Source: Bacteroidales bacterium UBA1181
GTDB lineage: Bacteria > Bacteroidota > Bacteroidia > Bacteroidales > Paludibacteraceae
Length of the DNA: 64,000 bases
Assembly (NCBI GenBank): GCA_002310215.1
Contig: DBYR01000038.1
Location: 24,908 to 88,907, forward strand
Direction: 5' to 3'
This document shows, in pieces, positions 1-8,684 of the stretch. The notes beneath the pieces were generated by a model. That model was not told the origin of the DNA and ran no database searches. It saw only the letters and a list, made by a program, of their open reading frames with translations. Position 1 is the stretch's first letter, and each line of letters starts with the position of its first letter. Made by a program: the position numbers and the translations under genes.

Positions 1-2390
1 CTAAATCGGAGGTAGAGGATAGCCACCACAGCAGCCACTACAGAAAGCAACACAGCCATGGTAAACCACCACGTCTTCCACCACGGCGGCAGCACCTTGA
101 TCTTCAACGATATCACCTTAGACTCACCCACTTCGTCACGACGATGGGCTTTTACCTCCAGCACATAATCGCCGATAGGCAAGTGTGAAATCTTCACCTC
201 TCGTTTCTCACCCAAATCCACCCAACGACGATCCAAGCCATTGATGCGATAGGATGCGTCCACATTATTCAACCCTGAAAAATCCAATATATCAAAGGCG
301 ATTTCTATGTTCGTCTCATCATGGTTCAGCACCAATTCCTTCGTCTGGGAAAGAGGGGCAGGCAACAATTCACTATTAGGTGCGACACGCTCGCCGAACA
401 GGTATAGATCCGAGAACGAGAAGTAATCCACGCTCAGAGCCTCGTGAATCAGTGCGGGATCGAATACAAGGAATCCCTCCGTACTACCAAAATAGAAACG
501 CCCCTTCGAATCCTGGAATGCGGCACGGGCCGTGAAATAGTTGCGATTACGACACCGCTCATCCAACAACACCAATTGGTATAATCCGGCATTGTAATCA
601 AAATGCAGGATTCCATTCGAACCACTCGTCCAGAACTGTCCGTCCATTCCCCTCACAATAGACGAATAATGTCCGTCCGGAAGGAAATCCAACCACTTGT
701 AGGAAGAACCATCCGCCTCGAAACGCAACACGCCCCGGTTGCTGACGACGAACAGGTTACCCGCCTCGTCGCTTGCGCCTTGGAACATCATCAAAGGACT
801 ATGGGACTGGTTGGCATCAACATCAGGGAAAGCCGCCCTGTATGGGCCCCCCTTCTCGCTACGCCATACGGTGCGGGATGTAATCACCCAACGCACTCCC
901 TGTTTCGTCTCCATCACATGCTCCACCCAACGGTCTTCCGACAAAATCTTAGGGTCATTTTTGAAACGTTGGTGGAACCACCTCGTCGAATCCTTCGGGA
1001 GGAAATAGACGCCGTCACCAGCCATACCCACACCCACATCTCCATTTTGGGAACAGAACAACACCTTACTGGTGCTATATGGGAACCCAATTCCATCAAA
1101 AGGATACTGTTTGATTTCCCCTGTTCGGGTATCGTAGGTGCAAGGCACTCCTCCCCAAGAAGCAAGCCAAATCTTCCCATCCACGGACTTTTGCGCGGAA
1201 AGGACATTATTGGAAGCCAATCCGTCGTCCGTTTGTATATGTTTCAACAGTTTCAAGTCGGGAGAAAGGAGGTATACCCCATGGCCATCCGCACAGACAA
1301 CGATGTTCCCCCTATCGTCCTCAGCGAAAGAGGTGCCGTCGACCAACGGGAAACCGATATCCGACGAATGCAACGCCCCAGAGCCCTTGACCGTACCATA
1401 ACGCCATAGCCCGGCATTCTGCGTACCAATCCAAATATCACCATCCCTATCCTCAAAAAGAGTATGCACCTTTTTCAGTTCATCAGCCTTGATGTTGATC
1501 GGCTCCAACTTCTCAAAGCGCCATTTACCGTTCACAAACTCACTCTTCCACAATCCATCTCCACTGGTTCCTAACCATACCCTACCCTTTGAATCTTTCA
1601 ACAGAGAGGTGATGAATTTGAAAGGTGTGTCCAATATCTCCATACGGTCAACCCTGCCATCCTCGTGCAGATACACTATACCCAAAGAACCGATGGACGA
1701 GGCGAACATAATCCGTTGCTTGTCTATACGCACCATGGAAGAGACCATCTCGTTGATCCTGCCCAAAAAGTCCGGGCCACACAACTTATAATTTTTATCC
1801 CAGATATGTATGCCAGGGAAGCGGCCTATCCATATACGCCCCCATTCATCGTCCATAAGACTACAGGTGAACACCGTTTTCGTGGCCTCGTACATCAAAG
1901 GGGACTTATCGAAGATACCCAAACTATCATTATAGAGATAAAGACCTTCGTTAGTGGAAAGGATAGTCCTGCCATTACGTATAGGATAAATACCGGTTAC
2001 ACATTTGAAGTAAGTCGTGTCGAAATCCTTCGGAGCGAGATTCTTGAATGAATCCGACTGCTCGTCATAAGAAAGAACTAAACCATTATTTCCGCCGAAA
2101 CAGGCTCTACCGTCGGGCAACATGGTAGCTCGGGTGATGTCATTGCGGAACAAGGTAGGATAATCCTCGAAGAAATAATTCTTGAAATGGACACCATCGA
2201 ATTTATTAAGTCCATATTCCGTCGCCACCCACAAAAAGCCATTCTTGTCCTGTGTAATAGCATGTATATAGTTACAACTCAAGCCATCCCCCACTGTGTA
2301 ATGACGGAAAACGGCCCACTCCATCGCCTTGACGGGAAAGAGGAGAAACAATGAAAAAAAAATACTTATAACTATTCTTGAAAAAACCAT
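1..2390 (-). CDS. Two-component-type sensor, periplasmic propeller part (partial, runs off left edge)
   Basis: I read this leftward frame directly: it opens at the ATG at 2388-2390 and stays open to base 1, giving about 796 residues. Residues 1-22 are a hydrophobic signal/anchor. Next come many ligand-binding propeller repeats of the Reg_prop kind; the first, near residues 44-68, carries ITQDKNGFLWVAT. A Y_Y_Y domain lies at about 685-760, and a membrane helix rich in Trp, Val and Ala begins near 774. This order is that of Bacteroidota periplasmic sensors of the hybrid two-component type, which sense carbohydrates or other outside ligands. Any histidine kinase, receiver or AraC part lies beyond the window, so hybrid versus simple kinase, or a LuxR-type output, cannot be decided. 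The ligand is unknown; there is no polysaccharide-utilisation gene nearby on the visible side. Confidence 0.85.
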   Translation of the reverse strand, partial: MVFSRIVISIFFSLFLLFPVKAMEWAVFRHYTVGDGLSCNYIHAITQDKNGFLWVATEYGLNKFDGVHFKNYFFEDYPTLFRNDITRATMLPDGRACFGGNNGLVLSYDEQSDSFKNLAPKDFDTTYFKCVTGIYPIRNGRTILSTNEGLYLYNDSLGIFDKSPLMYEATKTVFTCSLMDDEWGRIWIGRFPGIHIWDKNYKLCGPDFLGRINEMVSSMVRIDKQRIMFASSIGSLGIVYLHEDGRVDRMEILDTPFKFITSLLKDSKGRVWLGTSGDGLWKSEFVNGKWRFEKLEPINIKADELKKVHTLFEDRDGDIWIGTQNAGLWRYGTVKGSGALHSSDIGFPLVDGTSFAEDDRGNIVVCADGHGVYLLSPDLKLLKHIQTDDGLASNNVLSAQKSVDGKIWLASWGGVPCTYDTRTGEIKQYPFDGIGFPYSTSKVLFCSQNGDVGVGMAGDGVYFLPKDSTRWFHQRFKNDPKILSEDRWVEHVMETKQGVRWVITSRTVWRSEKGGPYRAAFPDVDANQSHSPLMMFQGASDEAGNLFVVSNRGVLRFEADGSSYKWLDFLPDGHYSSIVRGMDGQFWTSGSNGILHFDYNAGLYQLVLLDERCRNRNYFTARAAFQDSKGRFYFGSTEGFLVFDPALIHEALSVDYFSFSDLYLFGERVAPNSELLPAPLSQTKELVLNHDETNIEIAFDILDFSGLNNVDASYRINGLDRRWVDLGEKREVKISHLPIGDYVLEVKAHRRDEVGESKVISLKIKVLPPWWKTWWFTMAVLLSVVAAVVAILYLRF

Positions 2391-2412
2391 GTACACGTCC
2401 CTAAACTTGACA

Positions 2413-2420
2413 CAAATATA
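2413..2420 (-). promoter_or_regulatory. Candidate -7 element for the sensor gene
   Basis: On the minus strand this reads TATATTTG, a perfect match to the Bacteroidota -7 consensus TAnnTTTG, 22 bases upstream of the sensor ATG. No good -33 TTTG is present at the usual distance. Confidence 0.45.
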
Positions 2421-2788
2421 GGAAAAATACACGAATTAGGCATAACATCGGGAAGAAAAAACTTTTCCCCTAAAGCACGGAGGCTTCATTCAGATATTTT
2501 TCGAAGGGAAGAAAACGCCTAAACCATGTAGAGGATGGGGTGATAAATTAGAAGGAAACTTCCACCACAACGGACCAAGCGCAAAGAACGGCAGTCTCGA
2601 TTATCCACAAAGGAAATGCCTTTTAAATGTATTTTATTGATTTTTAGACAATTATTTTTTTTCGCTAACAATTCATTTGAACCGCATATTCCTGCACGCA
2701 ATCATCCGCTATATAAAAGAGTTATGTCCCCATAGGCAACCCATATAGATCCAACAAGGATCCGACATCCTATGTATTACCCCATCAA
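2421..2788. other. Intergenic region, nothing recognised
   Basis: This AT-rich gap lies between the sensor promoter and the end of the ECF sigma gene. It holds only short unconvincing reading frames, and I see no clear hairpin terminator or repeat in it. Confidence 0.5.
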
Positions 2789-3379
2789 TCAGCAGAGAGA
2801 AATGTCATTTACCTCCGCAAGTTTCCTGAGATTCATGATAGCATAACGCATCCTGCCTAATGCGGTGTTGATGCTCACACCCGTGGCATCGGCGATCTCT
2901 TTGAAACTGAGGTCTTCGAAGAAACGCATACGCAACACTTCCCTTTGATTTTCAGGCAAATGGTTCATTAAACGGACAACATCCTCATATACCTGTTCCC
3001 TAATCATCGTATCCTCCACGTTATCATCATACAAACGCACATTGTCGAAAAGGTTCAGTTCGTCATCCTCATCATTGGAAACGGTATTCTCCGCCTTCTC
3101 CGTCCTGAACTGGTCGATGATGAGGTTATGGGCTATACGCATGATCCATGAGGAGAACTTGCCCTGCTCAGTGTATCGTCCCTGCTTAATGGTGCAAATT
3201 GCCTTGATGAATGTGTCTTGGAAGATATCATTGGCGATGTCCTTGTCTCGGACCGCCATGTAGATGTTAGCAAACACCTTATCCTTATGACGCATCAATA
3301 ATGCGTCAAATGCCTCATTGACACCACCCTCATATAGTTTAACCAACTCATCGTCGGTCATAGATTTCGTATTAATCAT
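2789..3379 (-). CDS. ECF-type RNA polymerase sigma factor
   Basis: A 196-residue sigma-70-family protein of the extracytoplasmic-function class, which recruits RNA polymerase to a dedicated promoter set. Region 2 spans about residues 20-95, with the DIANDIFQDTFIKA stretch of region 2.2 and the SSWIMRIAHNLIIDQFR stretch of region 2.4. An acidic linker follows at about 100-125, then region 4 at about 130-185, with LPENQREVLRMRFFEDLSF and a helix-turn-helix in SFKEIADATGVSINTALGR. No anti-sigma gene is adjacent, so it does not look like the sigma/anti-sigma/TonB-receptor type. The length is normal. The target regulon cannot be told from here. Confidence 0.93.
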   Translation of the reverse strand: MINTKSMTDDELVKLYEGGVNEAFDALLMRHKDKVFANIYMAVRDKDIANDIFQDTFIKAICTIKQGRYTEQGKFSSWIMRIAHNLIIDQFRTEKAENTVSNDEDDELNLFDNVRLYDDNVEDTMIREQVYEDVVRLMNHLPENQREVLRMRFFEDLSFKEIADATGVSINTALGRMRYAIMNLRKLAEVNDISLC

Positions 3380-3468
3380 ACCCGTTCTATTTAAAAATGG
3401 AGTATGCGTGTGTCAATAGGCGTTTCGTTTTAATGTTATACTTTATAGTTTCGTTTGCTCTAATAACG

Positions 3469-3476
3469 CAAATGTA
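3469..3476 (-). promoter_or_regulatory. Candidate -7 element for the sigma gene
   Basis: Minus strand TACATTTG matches TAnnTTTG exactly and lies about 90 bases upstream of the sigma factor ATG. No TTTG is seen at -33. Confidence 0.45.
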
Positions 3477-3525
3477 GGCATTTTTCTTATGCCGAAGCTT
3501 AAAAAAAAGTTAAAAGTTCGGGGTC

Positions 3526-4494
3526 TCAACAAAATTTCTCTATCTCCTCCATCTTGAATCCACGAAGGAACTCCTCTGCCGTTAGCCTTTTCTTTCCCGG
3601 ATATTGTATTGATTTTATGCGCAATACGCCATCCGAAGTATTCACATCGATATTCTTTTTGTCAAAGGAGAATGTGCCTGGGGCACCGTTTGCACCACTT
3701 TGGATAATCTCCGTCTCGAAAATCTTAACGGCCGTGGCACCCCCATTTTTATCCTGCAGTTCACACCAAGCGGCGGGATAAGGAGAAAGTCCCCTTACAA
3801 GATTGTGTATCTTGCGGGGCTCACCGTTGAAATCTATTTTACAAGTCTCCTTGAATATCTTAGGCGCAGGCTTCAGGTCTGCCTCGTCCTTGTATAGTTG
3901 GGACTGTTGGGTAGTGGATATGGAGCCATCCAATATCTTGTCCACCGTTTTTGTCACGAGGTCCGCACCGATCGTCATGAGTTTGTCGTACACTACACCC
4001 ACATTGTCCGTCTCTTCGATAGCCACACGTTCCTGCAGGATGATGTTGCCGGTGTCGATGTCATGGGTAAGGAAGAACGTGGTGACGCCTGTCTCCTTCT
4101 CTCCATTGATGACCGCCCAGTTGATGGGAGCAGCACCTCTATACTGAGGAAGCAAGGATGCATGAAGGTTGAAAGTGCCTAAGCGGGGCATGTTCCAAAC
4201 CGACTCGGGCAACATACGGAAGGCCACGACGATTTGCAGGTCCGCATTCCACGCCCTTAAGTCTGCTTGGAAAGCCTCATCCTTAAGTTTCTCAGGCTGA
4301 AGGAGAGGGATACCGTTCGCCAAGGCATACTCCTTTACAGGCGAGAATTGTATCTTGTGACCTCTACCGGCGGGCTTATCTGGCATGGTGATGCATCCCA
4401 CGATGTGATAGCCGCCCTCCACCAATTTTCTGAGAGGTTCGACAGCGAAATCGGGGGTACCCATGTATACGATTCGTAAATCCTTCTTTTCCAT
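3526..4494 (-). CDS. fmt: Methionyl-tRNA formyltransferase
   Basis: A 322-residue cytoplasmic enzyme that formylates the initiator Met-tRNA using 10-formyl-tetrahydrofolate. The N-terminal Rossmann-like formyltransferase domain starts with MGTPDFAV (11-18). The catalytic triad is visible as Asn109 and His111 in TFNLHASLLPQYRG and Asp147 in THDIDTGN, matching E. coli Asn106/His108/Asp144. The C-terminal tRNA-binding domain covers roughly 215-320. Length and motifs are ordinary for the family. The start lies 4 bases after the nadK stop, so the two genes are almost certainly one transcript. Confidence 0.97.
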   Translation of the reverse strand: MEKKDLRIVYMGTPDFAVEPLRKLVEGGYHIVGCITMPDKPAGRGHKIQFSPVKEYALANGIPLLQPEKLKDEAFQADLRAWNADLQIVVAFRMLPESVWNMPRLGTFNLHASLLPQYRGAAPINWAVINGEKETGVTTFFLTHDIDTGNIILQERVAIEETDNVGVVYDKLMTIGADLVTKTVDKILDGSISTTQQSQLYKDEADLKPAPKIFKETCKIDFNGEPRKIHNLVRGLSPYPAAWCELQDKNGGATAVKIFETEIIQSGANGAPGTFSFDKKNIDVNTSDGVLRIKSIQYPGKKRLTAEEFLRGFKMEEIEKFC

Positions 4495-4498
4495 ACTT

Positions 4499-5377
4499 TT
4501 ATCGTTCTCTTTCGTCGTTGCCCCATCTAAGTTTGGTACGTAATGTACAGAAGAAATCCTGGTCTTCCCTCTTCACCGTTTTTATGGTGAAGTCAGCCTT
4601 CCGGATGGAGAGCGTCGTCTTGTCGTCGAAAATATTGTTACGTCCGTCCAAAGCGATGAGGAAGTGCTTGTTTCGGCTTTCCACTTTCAACTCGATGTCC
4701 CAGGTGTCCGGAATGATGATCGGTCGGACGTTGATGCTATGCGGAGCGACAGGCGTCAGGATAAAATTGGATGCTTGAGGCACCACGATAGGACCGCCGA
4801 CGCTCATGGAGTAGGCGGTGGATCCGGTGGATGTAGCCACGAGCAGACCATCGGCCTGATAGGAGTTGACAAACACGCCATTAGCCCAAACATGGATGGT
4901 GATCATGGCGGAGGAGTCGCGCTTCAAGACTGCGATCTCGTTCAGAGCGTAGTTGAAGTCCGTATAGAGTCTGTCTTCCGTATGGAGACGGAGGAGCGAC
5001 CTCTCCTCGATTTTGTACTTGCCATCCATGATTTCCTCCACTGCATTGCCGATTTCGTCGCCGGAGACATCCGCGAGGAATCCGAGACGACCGGCGTTGA
5101 TACCCAGCAAAGGGATACCGCTTTTCCCGATCTTAGCCGCCGCCCTGATGAAGGTGCCGTCGCCACCAATGCTAAAAGCCATATCCGCTTTCCCGCACTC
5201 TTCGTCGATGACCGTGTGAGGGTAGGATAAATCGCAACCCTTCTCGATGAGGAATTGGCAAAAGTCCTTTTCGATGCCGACTTCCACACCTTTCTTCCTA
5301 AACGCATCCGCAAGGATTTTAGTGTGTTTGATGACTTCCTCTCTGTATTTGTTGCCGAATATGATTATTCTTTCCAT
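4499..5377 (-). CDS. nadK: NAD kinase
   Basis: A 292-residue ATP-NAD kinase that makes NADP. The family's GGDGT motif is at 71-75, the conserved Asn-Glu pair at 146-147 (ALNEIAVL), and the glycine-rich GLLVATSTGSTAYSMSVGG stretch begins at about 177. Length and motif order are typical. It is followed at once by fmt. The upstream side holds the rpmE terminator only about 20 bases before the ATG, so nadK-fmt may be fed partly by read-through or by a weak promoter that I could not identify. Confidence 0.96.
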   Translation of the reverse strand: MERIIIFGNKYREEVIKHTKILADAFRKKGVEVGIEKDFCQFLIEKGCDLSYPHTVIDEECGKADMAFSIGGDGTFIRAAAKIGKSGIPLLGINAGRLGFLADVSGDEIGNAVEEIMDGKYKIEERSLLRLHTEDRLYTDFNYALNEIAVLKRDSSAMITIHVWANGVFVNSYQADGLLVATSTGSTAYSMSVGGPIVVPQASNFILTPVAPHSINVRPIIIPDTWDIELKVESRNKHFLIALDGRNNIFDDKTTLSIRKADFTIKTVKREDQDFFCTLRTKLRWGNDERER

Positions 5378-5397
5378 GTTGGCTGGCTTTTGATTGT

Positions 5398-5430
5398 ATA
5401 AAAAAAGGGTACCGATTTCCGATACCCTTT
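5398..5430 (-). terminator. Rho-independent terminator of rpmE
   Basis: On the minus strand an 11-12 bp stem (AAAGGGTATCGG paired with TCGGTACCCTTT, one mismatch, AAA loop) is followed by a run of T, 20 bases after the rpmE stop. Confidence 0.85.
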
Positions 5431-5449
5431 ATCTTCTTTCCCGGAAATT

Positions 5450-5701
5450 TTATTTCTTACGGTTGCCGTAGCGGCTCATGAACTTATCGACACGACCTGC
5501 TGTATCCACCATCTTAGCTTTTCCTGTGAAGAATGGGTGGGAAGAGCTGGAAATTTCTATCTTCACCAACGGGTATGTCTCTCCATCGATATCGATTGTG
5601 TCTTTCGTGTTTATTGTGGAACGGGTGAAGAATGTGTCACCGTTCGATAAGTCCTTGAACACCACCGTACGATAGTTCTCTGGTTGAATTTCCTTGTTCA
5701 T
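5450..5701 (-). CDS. rpmE2: 50S ribosomal protein L31, type B
   Basis: An 83-residue large-subunit protein. It has the type B form of the N-terminus (MNKEIQPENYRTVVFKDLSNG) and the SSSHPFFTGK motif at about 52-61. The C-terminus is the usual basic RVDKFMSRYGNRKK. It lacks the zinc-binding cysteine set of the C+ form, so it is a zinc-independent L31. It is monocistronic, bounded by its own terminator and a divergent promoter region. Confidence 0.96.
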   Translation of the reverse strand: MNKEIQPENYRTVVFKDLSNGDTFFTRSTINTKDTIDIDGETYPLVKIEISSSSHPFFTGKAKMVDTAGRVDKFMSRYGNRKK

Positions 5702-5760
5702 TTTCTTTTATTTTTAGTTGTTATTATTATAATCGATTTGTATTTCCGCTTTTTGCGGTG

Positions 5761-5768
5761 CAAAATTA
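5761..5768 (-). promoter_or_regulatory. Candidate -7 element for rpmE2
   Basis: Minus strand TAATTTTG matches TAnnTTTG, about 60 bases upstream of the rpmE2 ATG. It lies back to back with the rightward cyclophilin promoter, so the two promoters diverge within about 50 bases. Confidence 0.5.
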
Positions 5769-5776
5769 CAAAATTT

Positions 5777-5807
5777 TTTGTACAGAAAAACATTATTCGT
5801 ATTTTTG
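5777..5807 (+). promoter_or_regulatory. Promoter of the cyclophilin gene
   Basis: TTTG at 5777-5780, a 19-base spacer, then TATTTTTG at 5800-5807. This is a full match to the Bacteroidota primary-sigma promoter. It implies a leader of only about 14 bases before the ATG at 5828. Confidence 0.75.
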
Positions 5808-5827
5808 TGAAATAAATTTTGAGGCTT

Positions 5828-6640
5828 ATGAGGAAAAACTTGATAGTAACATTTTTATTGACTCTATTTTTTATGACAGGACAAGCTGCAGACAAGGAGA
5901 CGATGGTCTTGATTTCCACCGAATTCGGCAACATGAAGGTGAAGTTGTATAATGAAACGCCGCAACACCGCGACAATTTCATTAAACTGGCGGAGAAAGG
6001 ATTTTATGATGGGCTATTATTCCATCGCGTCATCAAAGGTTTCATGATTCAGGGCGGTGATCCGGAATCAAAGAATGCGCCAGCCTCTAAGCAATTGGGC
6101 GCCGGTGACGTGGGATACACGATTCCAGCCGAGTTCGTATATCCTAAATATTACCACAAGAAAGGGGCGTTGGCGGCTGCTCGTCAGGGAGATCAAGTCA
6201 ACCCCGAGAAACGTTCTTCCGGCTGCCAGTTCTATATCGTGCAAGGTGACAAGTTGGATGATTCCAAACTGAACCAGATGGAAAACATGTCCATCAACAA
6301 GGAGAAAGAGACTCGTTTCTACCAAATAGTCAACCAAAGGAACGACGAAGTGAAAAAGCTCAGGATGGCCAAGGACCAGGAAGGTTTACAAAAACTTCAA
6401 ACGGAGATCTTAGCGCAGTTGGAAAAAGAGTTCGCAGGAAAATCCGCCACGAAAATGCCGGAGCAAATGCGGACAGATTATAAGACAATTGGCGGCACTC
6501 CTTTCTTGGACAATCAATACACCGTCTTCGGAGAGGTGGTCGAAGGTCTTGAGGTCATCGACGCGATAGCCGCAGCCAAGACCGCTCCGGGCGACCGTCC
6601 GTTGAAGGACATTCAGATGAAGGTGCAGGTCCTGAAGTGA
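5828..6640 (+). CDS. Secreted peptidyl-prolyl cis-trans isomerase, cyclophilin type
   Basis: A 270-residue cyclophilin that speeds proline isomerisation in exported proteins. I chose the ATG at 5828 over a TTG three codons upstream, because it begins a clean signal peptide (MRKNLIVTFLLTLFFMTGQAA). Cyclophilin motifs are present: FHRVIKGFMIQGGDP near residue 60, SSGCQFYIVQGD near 125, and the closing FGEVVEGLEVIDAIAAA. About 60 mostly helical, charged residues (roughly 140-205) are inserted between the core strands; such inserts are known in Bacteroidota cyclophilins. It probably works in the periplasm or as a lipid-free envelope protein. It is the first gene of a rightward pair with glyS. Confidence 0.93.
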   Translation: MRKNLIVTFLLTLFFMTGQAADKETMVLISTEFGNMKVKLYNETPQHRDNFIKLAEKGFYDGLLFHRVIKGFMIQGGDPESKNAPASKQLGAGDVGYTIPAEFVYPKYYHKKGALAAARQGDQVNPEKRSSGCQFYIVQGDKLDDSKLNQMENMSINKEKETRFYQIVNQRNDEVKKLRMAKDQEGLQKLQTEILAQLEKEFAGKSATKMPEQMRTDYKTIGGTPFLDNQYTVFGEVVEGLEVIDAIAAAKTAPGDRPLKDIQMKVQVLK

Positions 6641-6685
6641 TTTTTAAAACTGAATTTGTAGTTGTAATATAATATATCTAAGGTA

Positions 6686-8239
6686 ATGGCTTCACAAGAA
6701 GAAGTTTTCAAACAGTTGGTTTCGCACTGTAAAGAATACGGGTTCGTATTCCCTTCGAGCGAAATATATGGTGGGTTGGCCGCTGTCTATGATTATGGAC
6801 AGAACGGCGTCGAGTTGAAGAATAACATAAAGAAGTATTGGTGGGATAGCATGACGTTGCTCCACCAGAATATTGTGGGTATCGATGCTGCGATCTTCAT
6901 GGAGCCTACGACGTGGAAGGCTTCCGGACACGTGGATGCGTTCAACGACCCGTTGATCGACAACCGCGACTCCAAGAAACGTTATCGCGCGGATGTGCTG
7001 ATCGAAGACCAAATCGCTAAATACGACGACAAAATCAACAAAGAGGTCGAGAAGGCCGCGAAGAAATTCGGCGACGCATTCGACGAGGAGAAGTTCAAAA
7101 CAACGAATCCTCGCGTGATGGAACATATCCAAAAACGTGATGCACTTCATGCCCGCTTCGCCAAGGCATTGAACGACAACGATTTGAACGAGCTAAAGCA
7201 AATAATACTCGATGAGGAGATTGTATGTCCGGTCAGCGGAACGAAAAACTGGACCGACGTGAAGCAATTCAACCTCATGTTCAAAACAGAAGTGGGATCC
7301 ACTGCGGAGAACACGATGTCCATCTACCTCCGTCCGGAGACTTGCCAGGGCATCTTCACCAACTTCCTGAACGTGCAGAAGACCGGTAGAATGAAAATTC
7401 CTTTCGGTATCGCCCAAATCGGCAAGGCCTTCCGTAACGAGATCGTGGCCCGCCAGTTCATTTTCCGTATGCGTGAGTTCGAACAGATGGAGATGCAGTT
7501 CTTCTGCAAACCAGGCACTGAAATGGAATGGTTCAAGCACTGGAAAGCGTTCCGTCTGAAGTGGCACAAGGCCCTTGGCTTGGGCGATGACAAGTATCGC
7601 TACCACGACCACGACAAATTAGCCCACTACGCTAATGCGGCTACCGACATCGAATTCCTGATGCCTTTCGGATTCAAGGAGGTGGAGGGTATCCACTCCC
7701 GTACGAACTGGGATTTGTCCCGCCACGGACAATTCTCCGGCAAGAAGTTGGAGTACTTCGATCCAGAGGAGAACAAGTCATACATCCCTTACGTGATCGA
7801 GACATCCATCGGTGTGGACCGTATGTTCCTCTCCGTCATGGCGGCTTCGTACAAAGAGGAGCAATTGGAAGGCGGAGACAAACGCGTCGTATTGTCCTTG
7901 CCACCAGCATTGGCACCTGTAAAATGCGCCATCCTGCCGCTGTTGAAGAAGGAAGGCCTTCCTGAAAAAGCCACGGAAATCATGAACGAATTGAAGTTCG
8001 ATTACCGCTGCGCTTACGAAGAGAAAGACACCATCGGCAAGCGCTATCGCCGTCAGGATGCCATCGGTACTCCGTTCTGTGTGACGGTAGATCATCAGAC
8101 ATTGCAGGATGACACGGTGACGCTCCGTTACCGCGACACAATGGCACAAGACCGCGTGAAAGTCTCCGACTTACACAAAATCATCGGCGACGCCGTCAGC
8201 ATGCGCAATCTCTTCAAAAAGATGATGGAACAAAACTAA
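6686..8239 (+). CDS. glyS: Glycyl-tRNA synthetase, dimeric type
   Basis: A 517-residue class II aminoacyl-tRNA synthetase of the alpha-2 (GlyQS) kind, which attaches glycine to tRNA-Gly. Motif 2 is seen in GKAFRNEIVARQFIFRMREFEQME and motif 3 in SIGVDRMFLSVMAA. The ARQFIFRMREFEQMEMQFF stretch is highly conserved. The C-terminal anticodon-binding domain begins at about 410 (PALAPVKCAILPL). Length fits the family. It follows the cyclophilin gene by 45 bases and ends at a strong terminator. Confidence 0.97.
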   Translation: MASQEEVFKQLVSHCKEYGFVFPSSEIYGGLAAVYDYGQNGVELKNNIKKYWWDSMTLLHQNIVGIDAAIFMEPTTWKASGHVDAFNDPLIDNRDSKKRYRADVLIEDQIAKYDDKINKEVEKAAKKFGDAFDEEKFKTTNPRVMEHIQKRDALHARFAKALNDNDLNELKQIILDEEIVCPVSGTKNWTDVKQFNLMFKTEVGSTAENTMSIYLRPETCQGIFTNFLNVQKTGRMKIPFGIAQIGKAFRNEIVARQFIFRMREFEQMEMQFFCKPGTEMEWFKHWKAFRLKWHKALGLGDDKYRYHDHDKLAHYANAATDIEFLMPFGFKEVEGIHSRTNWDLSRHGQFSGKKLEYFDPEENKSYIPYVIETSIGVDRMFLSVMAASYKEEQLEGGDKRVVLSLPPALAPVKCAILPLLKKEGLPEKATEIMNELKFDYRCAYEEKDTIGKRYRRQDAIGTPFCVTVDHQTLQDDTVTLRYRDTMAQDRVKVSDLHKIIGDAVSMRNLFKKMMEQN

Positions 8240-8245
8240 TTAACT

Positions 8246-8284
8246 AAGGTGGAAAGGCTACTTCGTCTTTCCACCTTTTTTTTA
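8246..8284 (+). terminator. Rho-independent terminator of glyS
   Basis: Stem AAGGTGGAAAG (8246-8256) pairs with CTTTCCACCTT (8267-8277), with a 10-base loop and a run of T. It lies 6 bases after the glyS stop. Confidence 0.92.
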
Positions 8285-8424
8285 CATCTGACGGTTCAAA
8301 AAAAAAAGAATCTTTAACGACTTCCGCCTGTCCATTTTTTTTGCACATTTTCTCTCGTTTTGTGCTCAAACGGATTGTCTAAGACTTAAAATGACACTTT
8401 GGAACACTATTTTTTTCAGAAAAA

Positions 8425-8515
8425 TTTATAAATAGAAAAATTTAGTTTAATTTTGTCGGGTGTGCGGATTATGTGTTGATGCTATTGAAGGTCATAAATG
8501 TTTTATGTATTTTTG
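8425..8515 (+). promoter_or_regulatory. Two tandem candidate promoters and long leader of the 2269-residue gene
   Basis: The 400-base gap 8285-8684 is very AT-rich. It holds two -7 elements: TAATTTTG at 8448-8455 (with TTTA at -33, 19-base spacer) and TATTTTTG at 8508-8515 (with ATTG at -33, 20-base spacer). Either would give an unusually long untranslated leader of about 165-230 bases. I see no known riboswitch in it. Confidence 0.5.
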
Positions 8516-8684
8516 TTGATACGAAACTGGTGAAAAACATGCTTAAAAAGTTGTATATTAAATGCTATATATAGAAAGACATAGAGAGGGTAGAATATTA
8601 AAATGTGAAAGGCTTATGATATATAGTTTTGAAATAAGAGATTTTTTACGTATATTTATATATATAGACTGATACTGAAAAACA

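Noticed and set aside
603..1409. Rightward 268-codon frame
   Set aside because: It lies fully opposite the sensor gene, whose leftward frame has clear propeller repeats and a Y_Y_Y domain; an antisense shadow.
2519..2701. Leftward 60-codon frame between the sigma factor and the sensor
   Set aside because: No promoter, no family, Cys/Arg/Ile-rich composition as expected by chance.
8285..8684. Riboswitch in the long leader of the 2269-residue gene
   Set aside because: The leader is almost all A/T with no stable stems or known conserved cores.
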